From a bacterium (GTDB lineage: Bacteria > SAR324 > XYD2-FULL-50-16): a stretch of 64,000 bases of DNA. Position 1 is the stretch's first letter, and each line of letters starts with the position of its first letter. This document shows, piece by piece, positions 50,297 through 60,172 of this stretch. The notes below the pieces were generated by a model. The model saw only the letters and a list, made by a program, of their open reading frames with translations. It made no database searches and had not been told where the DNA came from. The position numbers and the translations under genes were made by a program. The stretch covers positions 140,961-204,960 of the forward strand of contig JAJRZQ010000037.1 of NCBI GenBank assembly GCA_024275165.1, in the 5' to 3' direction.

Positions 50297-51093
50297 AAGC
50301 CTTTTTACAGTTTATCGCCCTCACTTGGCGCTATCGGCACCCCATTGGGGTCATGACCCGGCAAGAGATTCTCTCGCGTTATGCCGGTAGTCTCTTAGGC
50401 TTTGCCTGGACCATCACCCACCCCTTGGTAACCATCGCCCTGTTTTGGTTTGTTTTTTCTAAAGGCTTTAAGGTTGCCCCCGCTGCGGGGGTTCCTTTTT
50501 TGAGTTGGTTTATTTGCGCTTACGCGGTCTGGCAAACCTTTTCCGAGGCTTTAACCGCCTCCAGTCAGAGCCTGATTCGCAACCAGGCCTTGATTAAAAA
50601 AACCACCTTTCCCGCGCAAATTCTCCCCCTTGTGGCCGTGTTCTCCAGCCTCATCAACGGGCTGGTTTTGTTGGTTCTGCTCTTGGTCGTCTTGGTCTAT
50701 CAGGGAATTGAGTTCCACTTTATGGCCTGGCAGGTTCTTTATTACTATTTTGCTCTGCTGCTGCTCGCTTTGGGGCTGGGCTGGCTCTTTTCGGCTGCCG
50801 CCGTACTGGTGCGAGACCTCTTACAGGTGGTGCAGGTGATTTTGCAAGTCGGTTTTTGGGCCACCCCGATTTTTTATCAACCCGAGATTTTTGGCCCGAC
50901 GATTCTCCGCTTTTTAAAATTAAACCCGATTTTTTACCTGACCGAGGGCTTCCGCAACGCCTTGCTTTACAATCAACCCTTTTGGGCAGACCCCTTGCAA
51001 ATGGCGTATTTTTGGGTTTTTACCTTGCTTCTCTTAGGCCTGGGCGGCTTCGCCTTTTCCCGTCTCAAACCCGATTTGGCAGAGAACCTATGA
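50293..51093 (+). CDS. wzm: ABC transporter permease for O-antigen-type polysaccharide (Wzm, copy 2)
   Basis: This 266-residue ABC-2 permease has about six membrane segments. It starts MKAFLQFIALTWRYRHPIG and has EILSRYAGSLLGFAWTITHPLV, the Wzm signature region. The ATG at 50293 overlaps the fusion-protein stop as ATGA, and its own stop overlaps wzt in the same way. It differs strongly in sequence from the copy at 1789-2655, so this is a separate exporter rather than a recent duplicate. Confidence 0.92.
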   Translation: MKAFLQFIALTWRYRHPIGVMTRQEILSRYAGSLLGFAWTITHPLVTIALFWFVFSKGFKVAPAAGVPFLSWFICAYAVWQTFSEALTASSQSLIRNQALIKKTTFPAQILPLVAVFSSLINGLVLLVLLLVVLVYQGIEFHFMAWQVLYYYFALLLLALGLGWLFSAAAVLVRDLLQVVQVILQVGFWATPIFYQPEIFGPTILRFLKLNPIFYLTEGFRNALLYNQPFWADPLQMAYFWVFTLLLLGLGGFAFSRLKPDLAENL

Positions 51094-52427
51094 GCGAGAT
51101 CATTCGTGCCCAAGGCTTAACCAAGTCCTACAAGCTCTACCCCAATCCAAAAGCCCGCTTAAAGGAATGGCTCCACCCCTTGCGCAAGAAATATCACCAC
51201 CCCTTCATGGCCTTAAAGGGGGTCAGCTTTTCCGTGCAAGAGGGGGAAACCCTCGGCATCGTGGGGCAAAACGGCTCGGGCAAATCGACCTTGCTGCAAA
51301 TCATCACCGGGGTCTTGGCCCACAGCTCCGGCAGCTTGGAGGTCAAAGGCAAGATCGCGGCCCTATTGGAGCTGGGCGCCGGGTTTGACAAGGAGCTAAC
51401 GGGTCGGCAAAACCTCTATCTCAATGGGGCGATTCAAGGCTTAAGCCGTCACGAGGTGGAAGACAGCATAGAAGAGATCCAAGAGTTCGCCCAAATTGGG
51501 GAGTTTTTTGATCAGCCGGTCCGGCTTTACTCCTCAGGAATGTTTGTTCGCCTCGCCTTTTCCGCGGCCATCCATGTGAACCCGGATATCCTGATTGTAG
51601 ACGAAGCCTTGAGTGTGGGGGATGTCAAATTTCAAAACAAATGCTTTCGCAAATTCAACCAGTTTAAAGAAGCGGGAAAAACGATTCTCTTTGTCACCCA
51701 CGGCACGGACTTAATTACCAAGCATTGCGACCGGGCCCTGTTGCTCCATCAAGGCGACCTGCTTTTAGACGGCGAGCCCAACAAGGTGATCAATCGCTAC
51801 CTCGAGTTGCTCTTAGGCCCCCAAAGCAAAACCGCTTCAGCCCCACCCAAGCCTTCGCAGGTCACAAAGAGACTCACCCTCGACCCTGGAAACTGGGCAG
51901 AGTACCCCAAAGAAATACAGCGCTTTGCCCAAGCCCACCCCGAACAAGACCTTTGCCCCAAAAACCCGGTTTACAACCCCAACGAGCACCGCTACGGCAA
52001 CCGGCAAGGGGAAATCCTCAATTTTTTGCTCTACGCAAAGGGGCAATGCAACCCCTTGCAGTTTGAGATGGGAGACAATTTAGAGGTTTTTGCTCTTTAC
52101 CGGTTCCATCAGTCCGCCTCGATTCCCGTTTACGGCCTGACCTTAAAAACCCTCGACGGGGTTGAGGTCACCGGCATCAACAACCTGGGGGAGAAAAAAA
52201 AGGTTACCGCAAAAGAAGCGGGCGAGTACAGCCTTCTGCATTTTGTCCTCCCCCTCAACCTCATTCCCGGGGAATACTTCATCAGCCTAGGCCTTGCCTC
52301 CTTTGAAGGGGGAGAAGTGATTCCCCTCGAGCGCCGTTATGATTTGATTCACCTCAAGATAAAGGGGACTTCGGGCCGCTACGGCCTCGTTGACCTAGGT
52401 CAAGCGATGCAAGAACTGAGCGGCTAG
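51090..52427 (+). CDS. wzt: ABC transporter ATP-binding protein for O-antigen-type polysaccharide (Wzt, copy 2)
   Basis: From the ATG at 51090 this protein has 445 residues. Walker A is GQNGSGKST, the signature lies in YSSGMFVRLAFS, Walker B is ILIVDEALSVGD and FVTHG holds the switch His. A C-terminal Wzt-type domain of about 170 residues (from about 270) begins after a proline-rich linker and includes FEMGDNLEVFALYRF. In known systems this domain reads the non-reducing-end cap of the glycan. The adjacent fusion protein has a methyltransferase domain that could make such a cap. Confidence 0.93.
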   Translation: MSEIIRAQGLTKSYKLYPNPKARLKEWLHPLRKKYHHPFMALKGVSFSVQEGETLGIVGQNGSGKSTLLQIITGVLAHSSGSLEVKGKIAALLELGAGFDKELTGRQNLYLNGAIQGLSRHEVEDSIEEIQEFAQIGEFFDQPVRLYSSGMFVRLAFSAAIHVNPDILIVDEALSVGDVKFQNKCFRKFNQFKEAGKTILFVTHGTDLITKHCDRALLLHQGDLLLDGEPNKVINRYLELLLGPQSKTASAPPKPSQVTKRLTLDPGNWAEYPKEIQRFAQAHPEQDLCPKNPVYNPNEHRYGNRQGEILNFLLYAKGQCNPLQFEMGDNLEVFALYRFHQSASIPVYGLTLKTLDGVEVTGINNLGEKKKVTAKEAGEYSLLHFVLPLNLIPGEYFISLGLASFEGGEVIPLERRYDLIHLKIKGTSGRYGLVDLGQAMQELSG

Positions 52428-52490
52428 GCGCATTCGAGTTTACCCGCGCGCAGGCAGAGCATAAAATCAAATTCCGCCCCCCCCTTCTCC

Positions 52491-52519
52491 TTGCCCAAGC
52501 AGCGATTTCTGGTTATAAT
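52491..52519 (+). promoter_or_regulatory. Sigma-70-type promoter before the small protein and mutS
   Basis: TTGCCC (52491-52496) and a perfect TATAAT (52514-52519) are separated by 17 bases. Transcription would start near 52526, about 22 bases before the small gene at 52548. It marks the break between the polysaccharide locus and the mutS operon. Confidence 0.6.
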
Positions 52520-52547
52520 CAGGCAAAATTTTCCCTGATCCTTCCCT

Positions 52548-52778
52548 ATGGCCTTATTTGACTTTAAGAAAAAAACATCCCGCCAATACCTGCTTTTAAG
52601 CCCCGCGCCCACAGAGAACAGCTTATTGAGCGGCGAGGGGCAAATGGACTGGGCGCTGTTAAGTCAAGAAGAACTCGATGAAAAGGTAGAGAGCAATGAA
52701 TTAGCTGAGGATTCCCGCCTCTTCATTGTGGAACGGGAAGTAAAAATCCACTTCCAAAAAACGACCCACCTCGATTGA
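52548..52778 (+). CDS. Hypothetical small protein of 76 residues
   Basis: This small soluble protein begins MALFDFKKKTSRQYLLLSPAP and contains an acidic middle (EELDEKVESNELAED). It has no membrane segment or recognised motif. A good promoter lies just upstream and mutS begins four bases after its stop, so expression with mutS is likely. I do not recognise a family. Confidence 0.6.
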   Translation: MALFDFKKKTSRQYLLLSPAPTENSLLSGEGQMDWALLSQEELDEKVESNELAEDSRLFIVEREVKIHFQKTTHLD

Positions 52779-52782
52779 TCCC

Positions 52783-55407
52783 ATGACCACAGCCCCGGCC
52801 AAAACCACCCCCATGCTGGAGCATTTTTATCAAGTCAAGCGGGAGTACCCCGATACCCTGATTTTTTACCGCATGGGCGAATTCTACGAGATGTTTGGCC
52901 AAGACGCGGTAATCGGTTCCGGTATTTTAGACATTGCCTTGACCAGTCGAGATAAAAAAAAGGCCAATGCCTTGCCCATGTGCGGCATTCCCGCCCATTC
53001 TTACGAAACCTATGTCAATAAGCTGACCAAAGCAGGGCACAAGGTCGCCATTTGCGACCAACTAGAAGACCCCGCCCAAGCCAAAGGGCTGGTCAAAAGA
53101 GGGGTAACCCGGGTCATCACCCCCGGTACCGTGCTTTCCACCCAGTTACTCGAAGAGGGAAAAAATCAATTCATCGCCGCCCTTGCTTGGGAAGAAAACA
53201 ACCCGATTTTAGGGGTTGCCTTTGCCGACCTCACCACGGGCGAATTCGAGTTTGAACAGGGCTCGCTGCTGAGCGTCAGCGAGCTGATCCAACGCTTCCA
53301 GCCGGTGGAATTGTTATTCTCCGCCGATGCGGAGGGAGCCCTCCCCTCCTCCTGCCGAGACTGTCTCCAGGGGCTGCACAAACAGCCCCACTTAGAAGCC
53401 TTAAGCCCTCAAGCCTTTCACCTCCAAACCGCGCGACGCGCCCTGCTAGAGCATTTTGCCCTCCAAAGCCTCGACCCCTTTGGCTTAGAAAACAAACCCC
53501 AAGCCCAACAGGCCTGCGGCGCCCTCTTAGGATATCTCCAGGCGACCCAAAAAAACGCGCTCCGTCACCTGACTCACTTAAAGACCGCTCCCCGTCAAGG
53601 GGTCATGCTGCTCGATGAGGCGACGATCCGCAATTTAGAGCTTTTCGAGCCCCTCCAAACAAGCTTAGAGGATCACAGCCTCATCCGCCTTTTAGACCAA
53701 ACCCAAACCCCCATGGGGGCCAGGTTGCTCAAGCGTTGGCTCTTAACGCCCTTGACCGACCGAGCTGCCTTGAGCAAACGGCACCAAGCCGTAGCATATT
53801 TGATCCGGCAATTCTACCAGGCCGAAGAACTGATCCAACTCTTAAAGGGGGTCAACGACCTAGAGCGCATCCTCGCCCGTTTGAGCTTGCCTTTAGGCGG
53901 GTTAAACGATCTCTTGCGCCTCCGCTCGGGACTCGCCCCCTTAGGGGAGCTTGCCCGGGCCTTGCAGGCATTGGACGAGCCCGCCTTGCAACAAGACTTC
54001 GCCCAGTTTGACCCTCTTTTAGACCAATACGAGTTGCTGAGCGGCTACCTGCAAGATCAACCGAACCTAAAAACCGGGGAAGGGGGTTATATCCGCCCCG
54101 GGGTCAACCGTGAACTCGACGAGCTGCGCTCTCTCGGTCAAGACAGCAAAAGCCACCTCGCGGCCTTGGAGGAACGAGAAAAAACCCGCACGGGGATTCA
54201 CAGCTTAAAAGTGGGGTACAATCGGGTCTTTGGCTATTACTTGGAAATATCCAACGCCAACAAGCACTTAGCTCCAAAAGAATACATTAGAAAACAAACC
54301 TTGGCCAACGCCGAGCGCTACCTTACCCCGGAGCTGAAAGAACTGGAAGAAAAGATCACCAGCGCGGAAGAAGAAGCGCGAGAGATCGAGCAAGAGCTTT
54401 TAAGGCGCCTTTTAGACCAGATCAAAGGCCAATTGAGCCGCATCCAGCGCACGGCGCGGCGCGTCGCGCAAATTGATGTCCTCTGCAACCTCGCCGCCCT
54501 GGCGCGCAGTCGCAACTACAGCCGCCCCGAACTGCTCGCAAAAGAGGCCCCCCCTCGTTTGCGTATCCTCGGCGGTCGCCATCCGGTCATCGAAAGCCTC
54601 TTTGAAGAAGAACCCTTCATCGCCAACGATTGCGAACTGGATTCCAAAACCCAATACATCAGCGTCATCACCGGCCCCAACATGGGGGGCAAGTCCACCT
54701 ACATGCGCCAAGTCGCCTTGATTTGCCTCCTAGCCCAGATGGGCAGCTTCGTGCCCGCCCAAAAAGCCGTACTTCCCTTGTTTGAGCGCGTCTTCACCCG
54801 AGTCGGGGCCGCCGACAATCTAGCCCGAGGACAATCCACCTTCATGGTGGAGATGAACGAGGCGGCAGCGATTTTAAACAACGCCAATGAGCGTTCCTTG
54901 GTGATTTTAGACGAGATCGGGCGGGGGACCAGCACCTTTGACGGCATCAGCATCGCCTGGTCCATTTTAGAATTCCTCCATAAAAAGCGCGTCCCCACCC
55001 TCTTTGCCACCCACTACCATGAATTGATCCTCTTAGAAGACCAACTCAAGGGAGTAAAAAACGAAAAGGTCGAGGTGGAAGAAGAGGGAGAGCAGATTCT
55101 CTTTTTAAGAAAAATCACCGCAGGTCGGGCGCACAAAAGCTACGGCATTCAGGTCGCCAGCTTGGCGGGCCTCCCCTTTGAGGTGGTGATGCGCGCCAAA
55201 AGCCTACTCCAAGAATTAGAACGAGCAGAAAGCAATTTAAGCGGAAAAAAACAACAGGCCCTCCGCAAGGCCGCTAGCCAACAATTGACCTTTGCCCCCC
55301 TAGAAGAGCCCTGGATGCAAGATTTAAGAGACTTTGACCTAAACCAGTCCACCCCCTTGCAAGCGATGGAATTTTTATACCACTTAAAAGAAAAGGTGGG
55401 TAAATGA
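52783..55407 (+). CDS. mutS: DNA mismatch repair protein MutS
   Basis: This 874-residue ATPase recognises mismatches. The N-terminal domain has RMGEFYEMFGQDA, whose Phe-x-Glu contacts the mismatch. The later domains include the GYNRVFGYYLEIS clamp region, and the ATPase shows GPNMGGKSTYMRQ (Walker A), STFMVEMNE, LVILDEIGRGTSTFDG (Walker B and signature) and FATHYHEL. Full family length. It overlaps the amidase gene by four bases (ATGA). Confidence 0.97.
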   Translation: MTTAPAKTTPMLEHFYQVKREYPDTLIFYRMGEFYEMFGQDAVIGSGILDIALTSRDKKKANALPMCGIPAHSYETYVNKLTKAGHKVAICDQLEDPAQAKGLVKRGVTRVITPGTVLSTQLLEEGKNQFIAALAWEENNPILGVAFADLTTGEFEFEQGSLLSVSELIQRFQPVELLFSADAEGALPSSCRDCLQGLHKQPHLEALSPQAFHLQTARRALLEHFALQSLDPFGLENKPQAQQACGALLGYLQATQKNALRHLTHLKTAPRQGVMLLDEATIRNLELFEPLQTSLEDHSLIRLLDQTQTPMGARLLKRWLLTPLTDRAALSKRHQAVAYLIRQFYQAEELIQLLKGVNDLERILARLSLPLGGLNDLLRLRSGLAPLGELARALQALDEPALQQDFAQFDPLLDQYELLSGYLQDQPNLKTGEGGYIRPGVNRELDELRSLGQDSKSHLAALEEREKTRTGIHSLKVGYNRVFGYYLEISNANKHLAPKEYIRKQTLANAERYLTPELKELEEKITSAEEEAREIEQELLRRLLDQIKGQLSRIQRTARRVAQIDVLCNLAALARSRNYSRPELLAKEAPPRLRILGGRHPVIESLFEEEPFIANDCELDSKTQYISVITGPNMGGKSTYMRQVALICLLAQMGSFVPAQKAVLPLFERVFTRVGAADNLARGQSTFMVEMNEAAAILNNANERSLVILDEIGRGTSTFDGISIAWSILEFLHKKRVPTLFATHYHELILLEDQLKGVKNEKVEVEEEGEQILFLRKITAGRAHKSYGIQVASLAGLPFEVVMRAKSLLQELERAESNLSGKKQQALRKAASQQLTFAPLEEPWMQDLRDFDLNQSTPLQAMEFLYHLKEKVGK

Positions 55408-57218
55408 AGGTTTTGCTCCTCCCTCTCTTGGCTTTCCTGCTTTGGTCTACCCCACTACAAGCAGCAGACCGAGTTGACCGCATCTACAACAAAGCGGCCC
55501 GAGACTTTCATCAGCTCTATAAAGACACGCCCTTTCGGGATCGGGCCGACAACTGGATCGCGACCATCGAACGCTTCAAGGCGATTACCGAGCATCACCC
55601 CAAACACCGCAGGGCGGCCCATTCTCTGCTCAACATCGGCCTGCTCTACAGTTCCTTGTACAAATGGAACCATCAAAAAAACTACTTGGAGCAGGCGATC
55701 ATTTTTTTTCGCAGGCTTGTTGCCGACTACCCCAAAAGCGCTTTGGCCGATGATGGGCAATATCGTCTAGCAGAGATCTACGAGATTTTTTTAAAAGACC
55801 CCCAGCGGGCCTACATCGAGTACCAAAAACTCATTGAACTCTTCCCCCGCGGCGACTTTGTCCCCTATGCCAAGAAAAAATTAGAAAAACTCAAACCCCC
55901 GCCCCAAACGGCCCAACTCAAGCCAGACCAAAGCGGGGCCCAAGCCGCCGCCCCGGAAGAACTCATGAAAATCCAAATGGGCGGGCTGGATTACGCGACC
56001 GCAGAGAGTCAACCCGCGGGGCTAACCAGTCGGGTAGATTATTGGTCCAGCAGCGATTGGAGCCGCATGGTGATCAATGTAGCCAAGCCCATTCACTATA
56101 AATATCAAGTTTTAAAGGCCGACAAAAAGCTGGGCAAGGGCCGCAGAATGTATATCGACCTCTATAAGGCCTACCTCCCCAAGGGGTTTAAGAAGCGCAT
56201 CGCCGCCAATGACGGCCTCATCACCCAGGCGCGAATCGCCCAATTCAATACCGAAACCGTGCGTATTGTGTTGGATTTAGCTAGTTTAAAACGGATCAAA
56301 GTCTTTCATCTAGAACTACCCAAACAATACAAGGTGGTCATCGACATCTTAGGGGAGTCTGCCCTTGCGGGGGGCCTTCCCCCCAAAAAAACCCAAAAAA
56401 CGACCTCCCCCCGGGCACCCCGACCCAGCATCCCCATCAACCCGCCCCAGGCTTACGACACAAAAAAATCCTCTCCCGCCCCGAGCAAGCACAAAGAGAC
56501 CAAGCCCGCCATCAGCCTGTCTAAAGCTTTAGGTCTCAAGGTCAACCGCATCATTTTAGACCCGGGCCATGGGGGAAGAGACCCCGGTGCCTTGGGCTTT
56601 CAGCAAAAGGAAAAAAACCTCGCTCTCAAGCTGGCCTTACTCGTCAAAAAAGAGCTTCAAACCAAGTTGCCGGGGATGGAGGTTCTGCTAACCCGCTCTA
56701 AAGACCGCTACATCAGCTTGGAAGCGAGAACAGCCTTTGCCAATCAAAACAAGGGAGACCTCTTTGTTTCGATTCACTTAAACGCGAGCCGCAAACACCA
56801 AGTTTCGGGAATGGAGACCTACTACCTCAACCTAACCACGGATAACGACGCCTTAGCCTTAGCCGCCACGGAAAACCAAACCAGTCGAAGAGGCATCGCC
56901 CAGCTACAAAATCTATTAAAAAACTTAATGACCAATTCCAAAATCACCGAATCCAACGAATTGGCGCAATTAATCCAGGCGGAAACCATTCACCACATAC
57001 ACCGCAGCAAGCTTATCCATTTGCGCAACCTAGGGGTGAAGCAGGCGCCTTTTGTTGTCTTGCTCGGCGCTAACATGCCCAGCGTATTGGTCGAGGCGGG
57101 TTTCATCTCCAACAAACGGGAAAACGACTTGCTGAAAAAGAGGAAATACCGCAAAGTTGTAGCTCAGGGCATCTTCAAGGGCCTCAAAAAATACCTGGTA
57201 TTGACCCAAAGCTTATAA
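55404..57218 (+). CDS. N-acetylmuramoyl-L-alanine amidase (AmiC-like) with TPR-type and AMIN domains
   Basis: This 604-residue periplasmic cell-wall hydrolase has a signal peptide (LLLPLLAFLLWSTPLQA), then a helical repeat region of TPR/BamD type (about 25-165, with YPKSALADDGQYRLAEIY). An AMIN domain of about 110 residues follows (VDYWSSSDWSRMVINV to VVIDILGE). After a proline-rich linker the Amidase_3 domain carries ILDPGHGGRDPGA (zinc His), FQQKEKNLALKLA (zinc Glu), VSIHLNAS (zinc His) and SVLVEAGFISN (catalytic Glu). Start and mutS stop overlap as ATGA. The TPR part may dock partner proteins at division sites. Confidence 0.92.
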   Translation: MKVLLLPLLAFLLWSTPLQAADRVDRIYNKAARDFHQLYKDTPFRDRADNWIATIERFKAITEHHPKHRRAAHSLLNIGLLYSSLYKWNHQKNYLEQAIIFFRRLVADYPKSALADDGQYRLAEIYEIFLKDPQRAYIEYQKLIELFPRGDFVPYAKKKLEKLKPPPQTAQLKPDQSGAQAAAPEELMKIQMGGLDYATAESQPAGLTSRVDYWSSSDWSRMVINVAKPIHYKYQVLKADKKLGKGRRMYIDLYKAYLPKGFKKRIAANDGLITQARIAQFNTETVRIVLDLASLKRIKVFHLELPKQYKVVIDILGESALAGGLPPKKTQKTTSPRAPRPSIPINPPQAYDTKKSSPAPSKHKETKPAISLSKALGLKVNRIILDPGHGGRDPGALGFQQKEKNLALKLALLVKKELQTKLPGMEVLLTRSKDRYISLEARTAFANQNKGDLFVSIHLNASRKHQVSGMETYYLNLTTDNDALALAATENQTSRRGIAQLQNLLKNLMTNSKITESNELAQLIQAETIHHIHRSKLIHLRNLGVKQAPFVVLLGANMPSVLVEAGFISNKRENDLLKKRKYRKVVAQGIFKGLKKYLVLTQSL

Positions 57219-57221
57219 ATC

Positions 57222-57911
57222 ATGCGTCTTTATTTTTTCTTTTTCACTGCCCTATTTTTACTGACCTCTTGTAGTTCGGTGGCGCTGGATGAGGTTTCCA
57301 ACCTCATGGTTCGGGAAAAATTACGCGACAAATTGAACCTCTCCAATCGCGCCTTTGAAAACTACATGCTTTTGCAAAAGCGCTTAGGGGTTTTCATTCT
57401 CATCAAGCCTTCCCATGCGCCCTCAAGCCTGACCGCCCCCTTAGCCCAGGCCATTTCCACTCGTCTTGCCCAACATCACCTTTTCCCCTCCGTGATGGAC
57501 GACAGCAACTTCAAGGCCCGGCTAGCTCAAAACCCCAAGCTCAAGCAAAAGGCTGAAATCTACTTCGACACCCTAAGCTTTGTGGCGGTCAGTGATCGAG
57601 ACCTTTCCAACGCCATCGGCAAAGCCTTAAAACTCGACCAATTCTTCTTGATTCAGCTAGATCAATGGCCGGCCCAAAATACCTCAAAAAACCAGCCCAT
57701 CCGCTTCAAAGCTCGACTGGTGGACGCGTACCGAGGTGACATCTTATGGACGGGCATCGCGGAAGAGCCCCTAGACCCAGAAGAGTTCCAACAGGCCAAA
57801 GAACATGCCTTAAAGCTAGTAGAGCGGCTCACCGAAAAACTGCAATTGCGCTTCCGACGCAAATGGCACCGCCTGCGCTACAACGGCTTAAAGGGGGAAA
57901 ATGTTGGTTAA
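57222..57911 (+). CDS. Lipoprotein of unknown function
   Basis: This 229-residue protein starts with a lipoprotein signal, YFFFFTALFLLTSCSSVALD, where LTSC is the lipobox and Cys is the lipidated residue. The mature part has a mixed alpha/beta pattern with RLAQHHLFPSVMDDSN and DAYRGDILWTGIAEE, vaguely like CsgG- or LpoB-type lipoproteins that probe a periplasmic partner, but I cannot assign a family. It starts three bases after the amidase stop and overlaps the next gene by 11 bases, so it is part of one operon with mutS and the amidase. Confidence 0.75.
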   Translation: MRLYFFFFTALFLLTSCSSVALDEVSNLMVREKLRDKLNLSNRAFENYMLLQKRLGVFILIKPSHAPSSLTAPLAQAISTRLAQHHLFPSVMDDSNFKARLAQNPKLKQKAEIYFDTLSFVAVSDRDLSNAIGKALKLDQFFLIQLDQWPAQNTSKNQPIRFKARLVDAYRGDILWTGIAEEPLDPEEFQQAKEHALKLVERLTEKLQLRFRRKWHRLRYNGLKGENVG

Positions 57912-58497
57912 GGGCGCGCAACGCATCAAAACTTGGTTTTTTGGCCCCAATATCGAGCACCTGATGCTCGATGAATTCCGCCACAACCCCTTGGCAGGCT
58001 ACCTCCAGGTCTATTTCGAGCAACACCGCATGATCGCGGGGTTATACCGGGTCTTGGTCACCGCCTTTTTAAGCTTTGTGTTGTTGGTGAGCTTGATGAT
58101 CTACAACAGCCTCGGCAGCAGCCAACTCCCTACCTGGGGGTTTTTGGCCTTGGGGCTAGCCGATATTTTACTTTTGTTGGGTGGGGTCAAGGTCTTAAAA
58201 GAGATTCGTCGTTACCGACTCAAGAGCCAAGCCATGCTGGCAGAGGTCTATGAGCAGCTAAAAAGGGATTTAAACCGCTTTGAAAAAATCAAGGATGAGA
58301 CCGGTTTGTTGGCCAGTGCCCAAAAAATGCTCAAGAAAAAGCTGCGTCTCTTGCAAGGCGACGGCAACGATCCCCCGACAACCGGGCATTCCGGCTGGGA
58401 TGCGCAATTCTGCGAGACCTGCGGTCACAAAGTCGAGATGCTGGAGGAATCTTGCCCGGCCTGCGGTTTGGTCTTTGAAGAAAACCGACCTAATTAG
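57901..58497 (+). CDS. Membrane protein with C-terminal zinc ribbon
   Basis: This 198-residue protein has two membrane segments (VLVTAFLSFVLLVSLMIY and LALGLADILLLLGGVK), a charged helical stretch of about 60 residues and a C-terminal zinc ribbon with CETCGHK and CPACGLVFEEN. Such a layout appears in small membrane proteins of unknown function. The convergent recJ gene overlaps its end by eight bases. Confidence 0.72.
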   Translation: MLVKGAQRIKTWFFGPNIEHLMLDEFRHNPLAGYLQVYFEQHRMIAGLYRVLVTAFLSFVLLVSLMIYNSLGSSQLPTWGFLALGLADILLLLGGVKVLKEIRRYRLKSQAMLAEVYEQLKRDLNRFEKIKDETGLLASAQKMLKKKLRLLQGDGNDPPTTGHSGWDAQFCETCGHKVEMLEESCPACGLVFEENRPN

Positions 58498-60172
58498 CCC
58501 CACTCACCGCCTGGACAATCAATTGCCTGCGCCAACGGCCTAAAAACTCGTTGCCGGTCAAGGTCACGGCCAAATCCGCGCCCTGCCGCGGAACCTTTTC
58601 TACCCCGCCCCAATAGACAATCTCCAAATCCTGCCCCAGATCCCACTTGAGGTGCTTCCCGGCCATAATTTTAGGTTGCGGCAGTTGGGGCCGCTTTAAA
58701 AAGAAAAGGGGAGGATCATGCTCCTTGCCAAAGGGCTCAAGCTTTCTCAAGAGGTCGATGAGCCGAAAACTCAGCATGTGCGGCAGCACCTCTAAGTCCG
58801 CCAAGACTTCATCCTCCCTTCCCCCCCCTGCTTGCAGGCAAGCTTGGTTGAAGGCCTCGGCAAAGGAGGCAAACTGGTCTAAATCCAGCGTACAGCCCGC
58901 CGCGTTGGCATGGCCCCCCCATTGGCGCAAAAAGGGGTCACAGGGTTTTAACAGCTCCATTAAATTGATCCCTTTCGAGCGCAAACTCCCCTTCACCATC
59001 CCCGCTTCACCGAGGGTAAAAACCCCGGTGGGCAAGCCGTACTCATCCAACAAGCGGTGGGCGATAATCCCGATCAGGCCTTCATGAAACTCCGCGTCAT
59101 AGATGATCAAGCCCCCTTTCTCGGCCTCCTTCAAAGCGAGGTCCCGGGCTTTAGAAACCATTTTATCCTGTTTGCTTTTGCGCTGGTTATTGATTTTTGC
59201 TATTTTTTTCAATTGATCCCGGCAAGCGGTCAACTCCGGCGAGGTCAAAAAACACAAGCCTTCCCCAGCGTCCCCAATCCGCCCTGTAGCGTTGAGCAAG
59301 GGGGCAAGGCGAAAGGCTAAGCTTCTCGGGTCATAGGTGGTAAGCTTCAGCTTATCGCCAAAGGCACGCAGATAATAAAACCCGGGGCCCGCATCAGGGG
59401 CATGGAGTTTGCTGGTCATTTGTTCCAGCCCGAATTTGGCGAAAATCCGATTCAACCCCAGCAAAGGCACCTGATCGGCAATGGTTCCCAAGGCCACAAG
59501 GTCTAATTGTTCCAGCATATTGGGTTCTTCCCCCTGCCAAAAGCCCTGCTCCCTTAAAAAGGCGCGCAACCCCAAAAGCCATAAAAAAGCCACCCCCACC
59601 CCGGAAGGGTTTTTATCGGGAAACAAAGACCCCTCCAGCTTTGGGTTGACAATCAAGCAAGAGGGAAGCAAATCCGGCTGCGGCTGATGGTGGTCGGTCA
59701 CTATCGTTTCCACCCCTTGCTCTTTTAGCATTTGAATCTCTTTACCCGCGGCGATTCCGTTATCTAAGGTAATAATCAGCTTCGGTTGCTTTTCCAGCAC
59801 CGCCCCCACCGCTTTTTCCGTTAGGCCGTACCCGTGAACCAAGCGATTGGGGATAAACCAATCCAACTGCCCGGGGCCGAGGCGCTTTAAAAAACGCAGC
59901 ATCAAGGCGGTGGAGGTGATCCCGTCCACATCGTAATCACCTACCAGCAAAACCTTTTCCCCCGCCTGCCAAGTCTTCCAAAACAGTTCCAAGGAAGCGC
60001 GTAGATTGAGCAGTAAAAAGGGATCGGGGATCTCTTTTAAGCTGGGGCTTAAAAACTGAGGCTCTAGGTTTCTCAAGTCTAAAATCCCTTGTACAATCTG
60101 CTCCTCCACGCTTTGGGAGGAGCTTTGACTCCACCAATTCTCCAAGAGGGAACGGGGTCGAATGGGGTTCAT
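58490..60172 (-). CDS. recJ: Single-stranded-DNA-specific exonuclease RecJ
   Basis: With the ATG at 60172 the protein has 560 residues, which is normal for RecJ. The DHH-family motifs are visible: GDYDVDGITSTALM, LDNGI (Asp-Asn), TIVTDHHQP and HAP-DAGPG-like region, then INLMELLKPCDPFLRQWGGHANAAG (DHHA1 domain, quoted as QWGGHANAAGCTL). The enzyme degrades single strands from the 5' end in repair. The ATG overlaps the stop of the upstream TPR protein gene as ATGA. Confidence 0.95.
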   Translation of the reverse strand: MNPIRPRSLLENWWSQSSSQSVEEQIVQGILDLRNLEPQFLSPSLKEIPDPFLLLNLRASLELFWKTWQAGEKVLLVGDYDVDGITSTALMLRFLKRLGPGQLDWFIPNRLVHGYGLTEKAVGAVLEKQPKLIITLDNGIAAGKEIQMLKEQGVETIVTDHHQPQPDLLPSCLIVNPKLEGSLFPDKNPSGVGVAFLWLLGLRAFLREQGFWQGEEPNMLEQLDLVALGTIADQVPLLGLNRIFAKFGLEQMTSKLHAPDAGPGFYYLRAFGDKLKLTTYDPRSLAFRLAPLLNATGRIGDAGEGLCFLTSPELTACRDQLKKIAKINNQRKSKQDKMVSKARDLALKEAEKGGLIIYDAEFHEGLIGIIAHRLLDEYGLPTGVFTLGEAGMVKGSLRSKGINLMELLKPCDPFLRQWGGHANAAGCTLDLDQFASFAEAFNQACLQAGGGREDEVLADLEVLPHMLSFRLIDLLRKLEPFGKEHDPPLFFLKRPQLPQPKIMAGKHLKWDLGQDLEIVYWGGVEKVPRQGADLAVTLTGNEFLGRWRRQLIVQAVSGAN

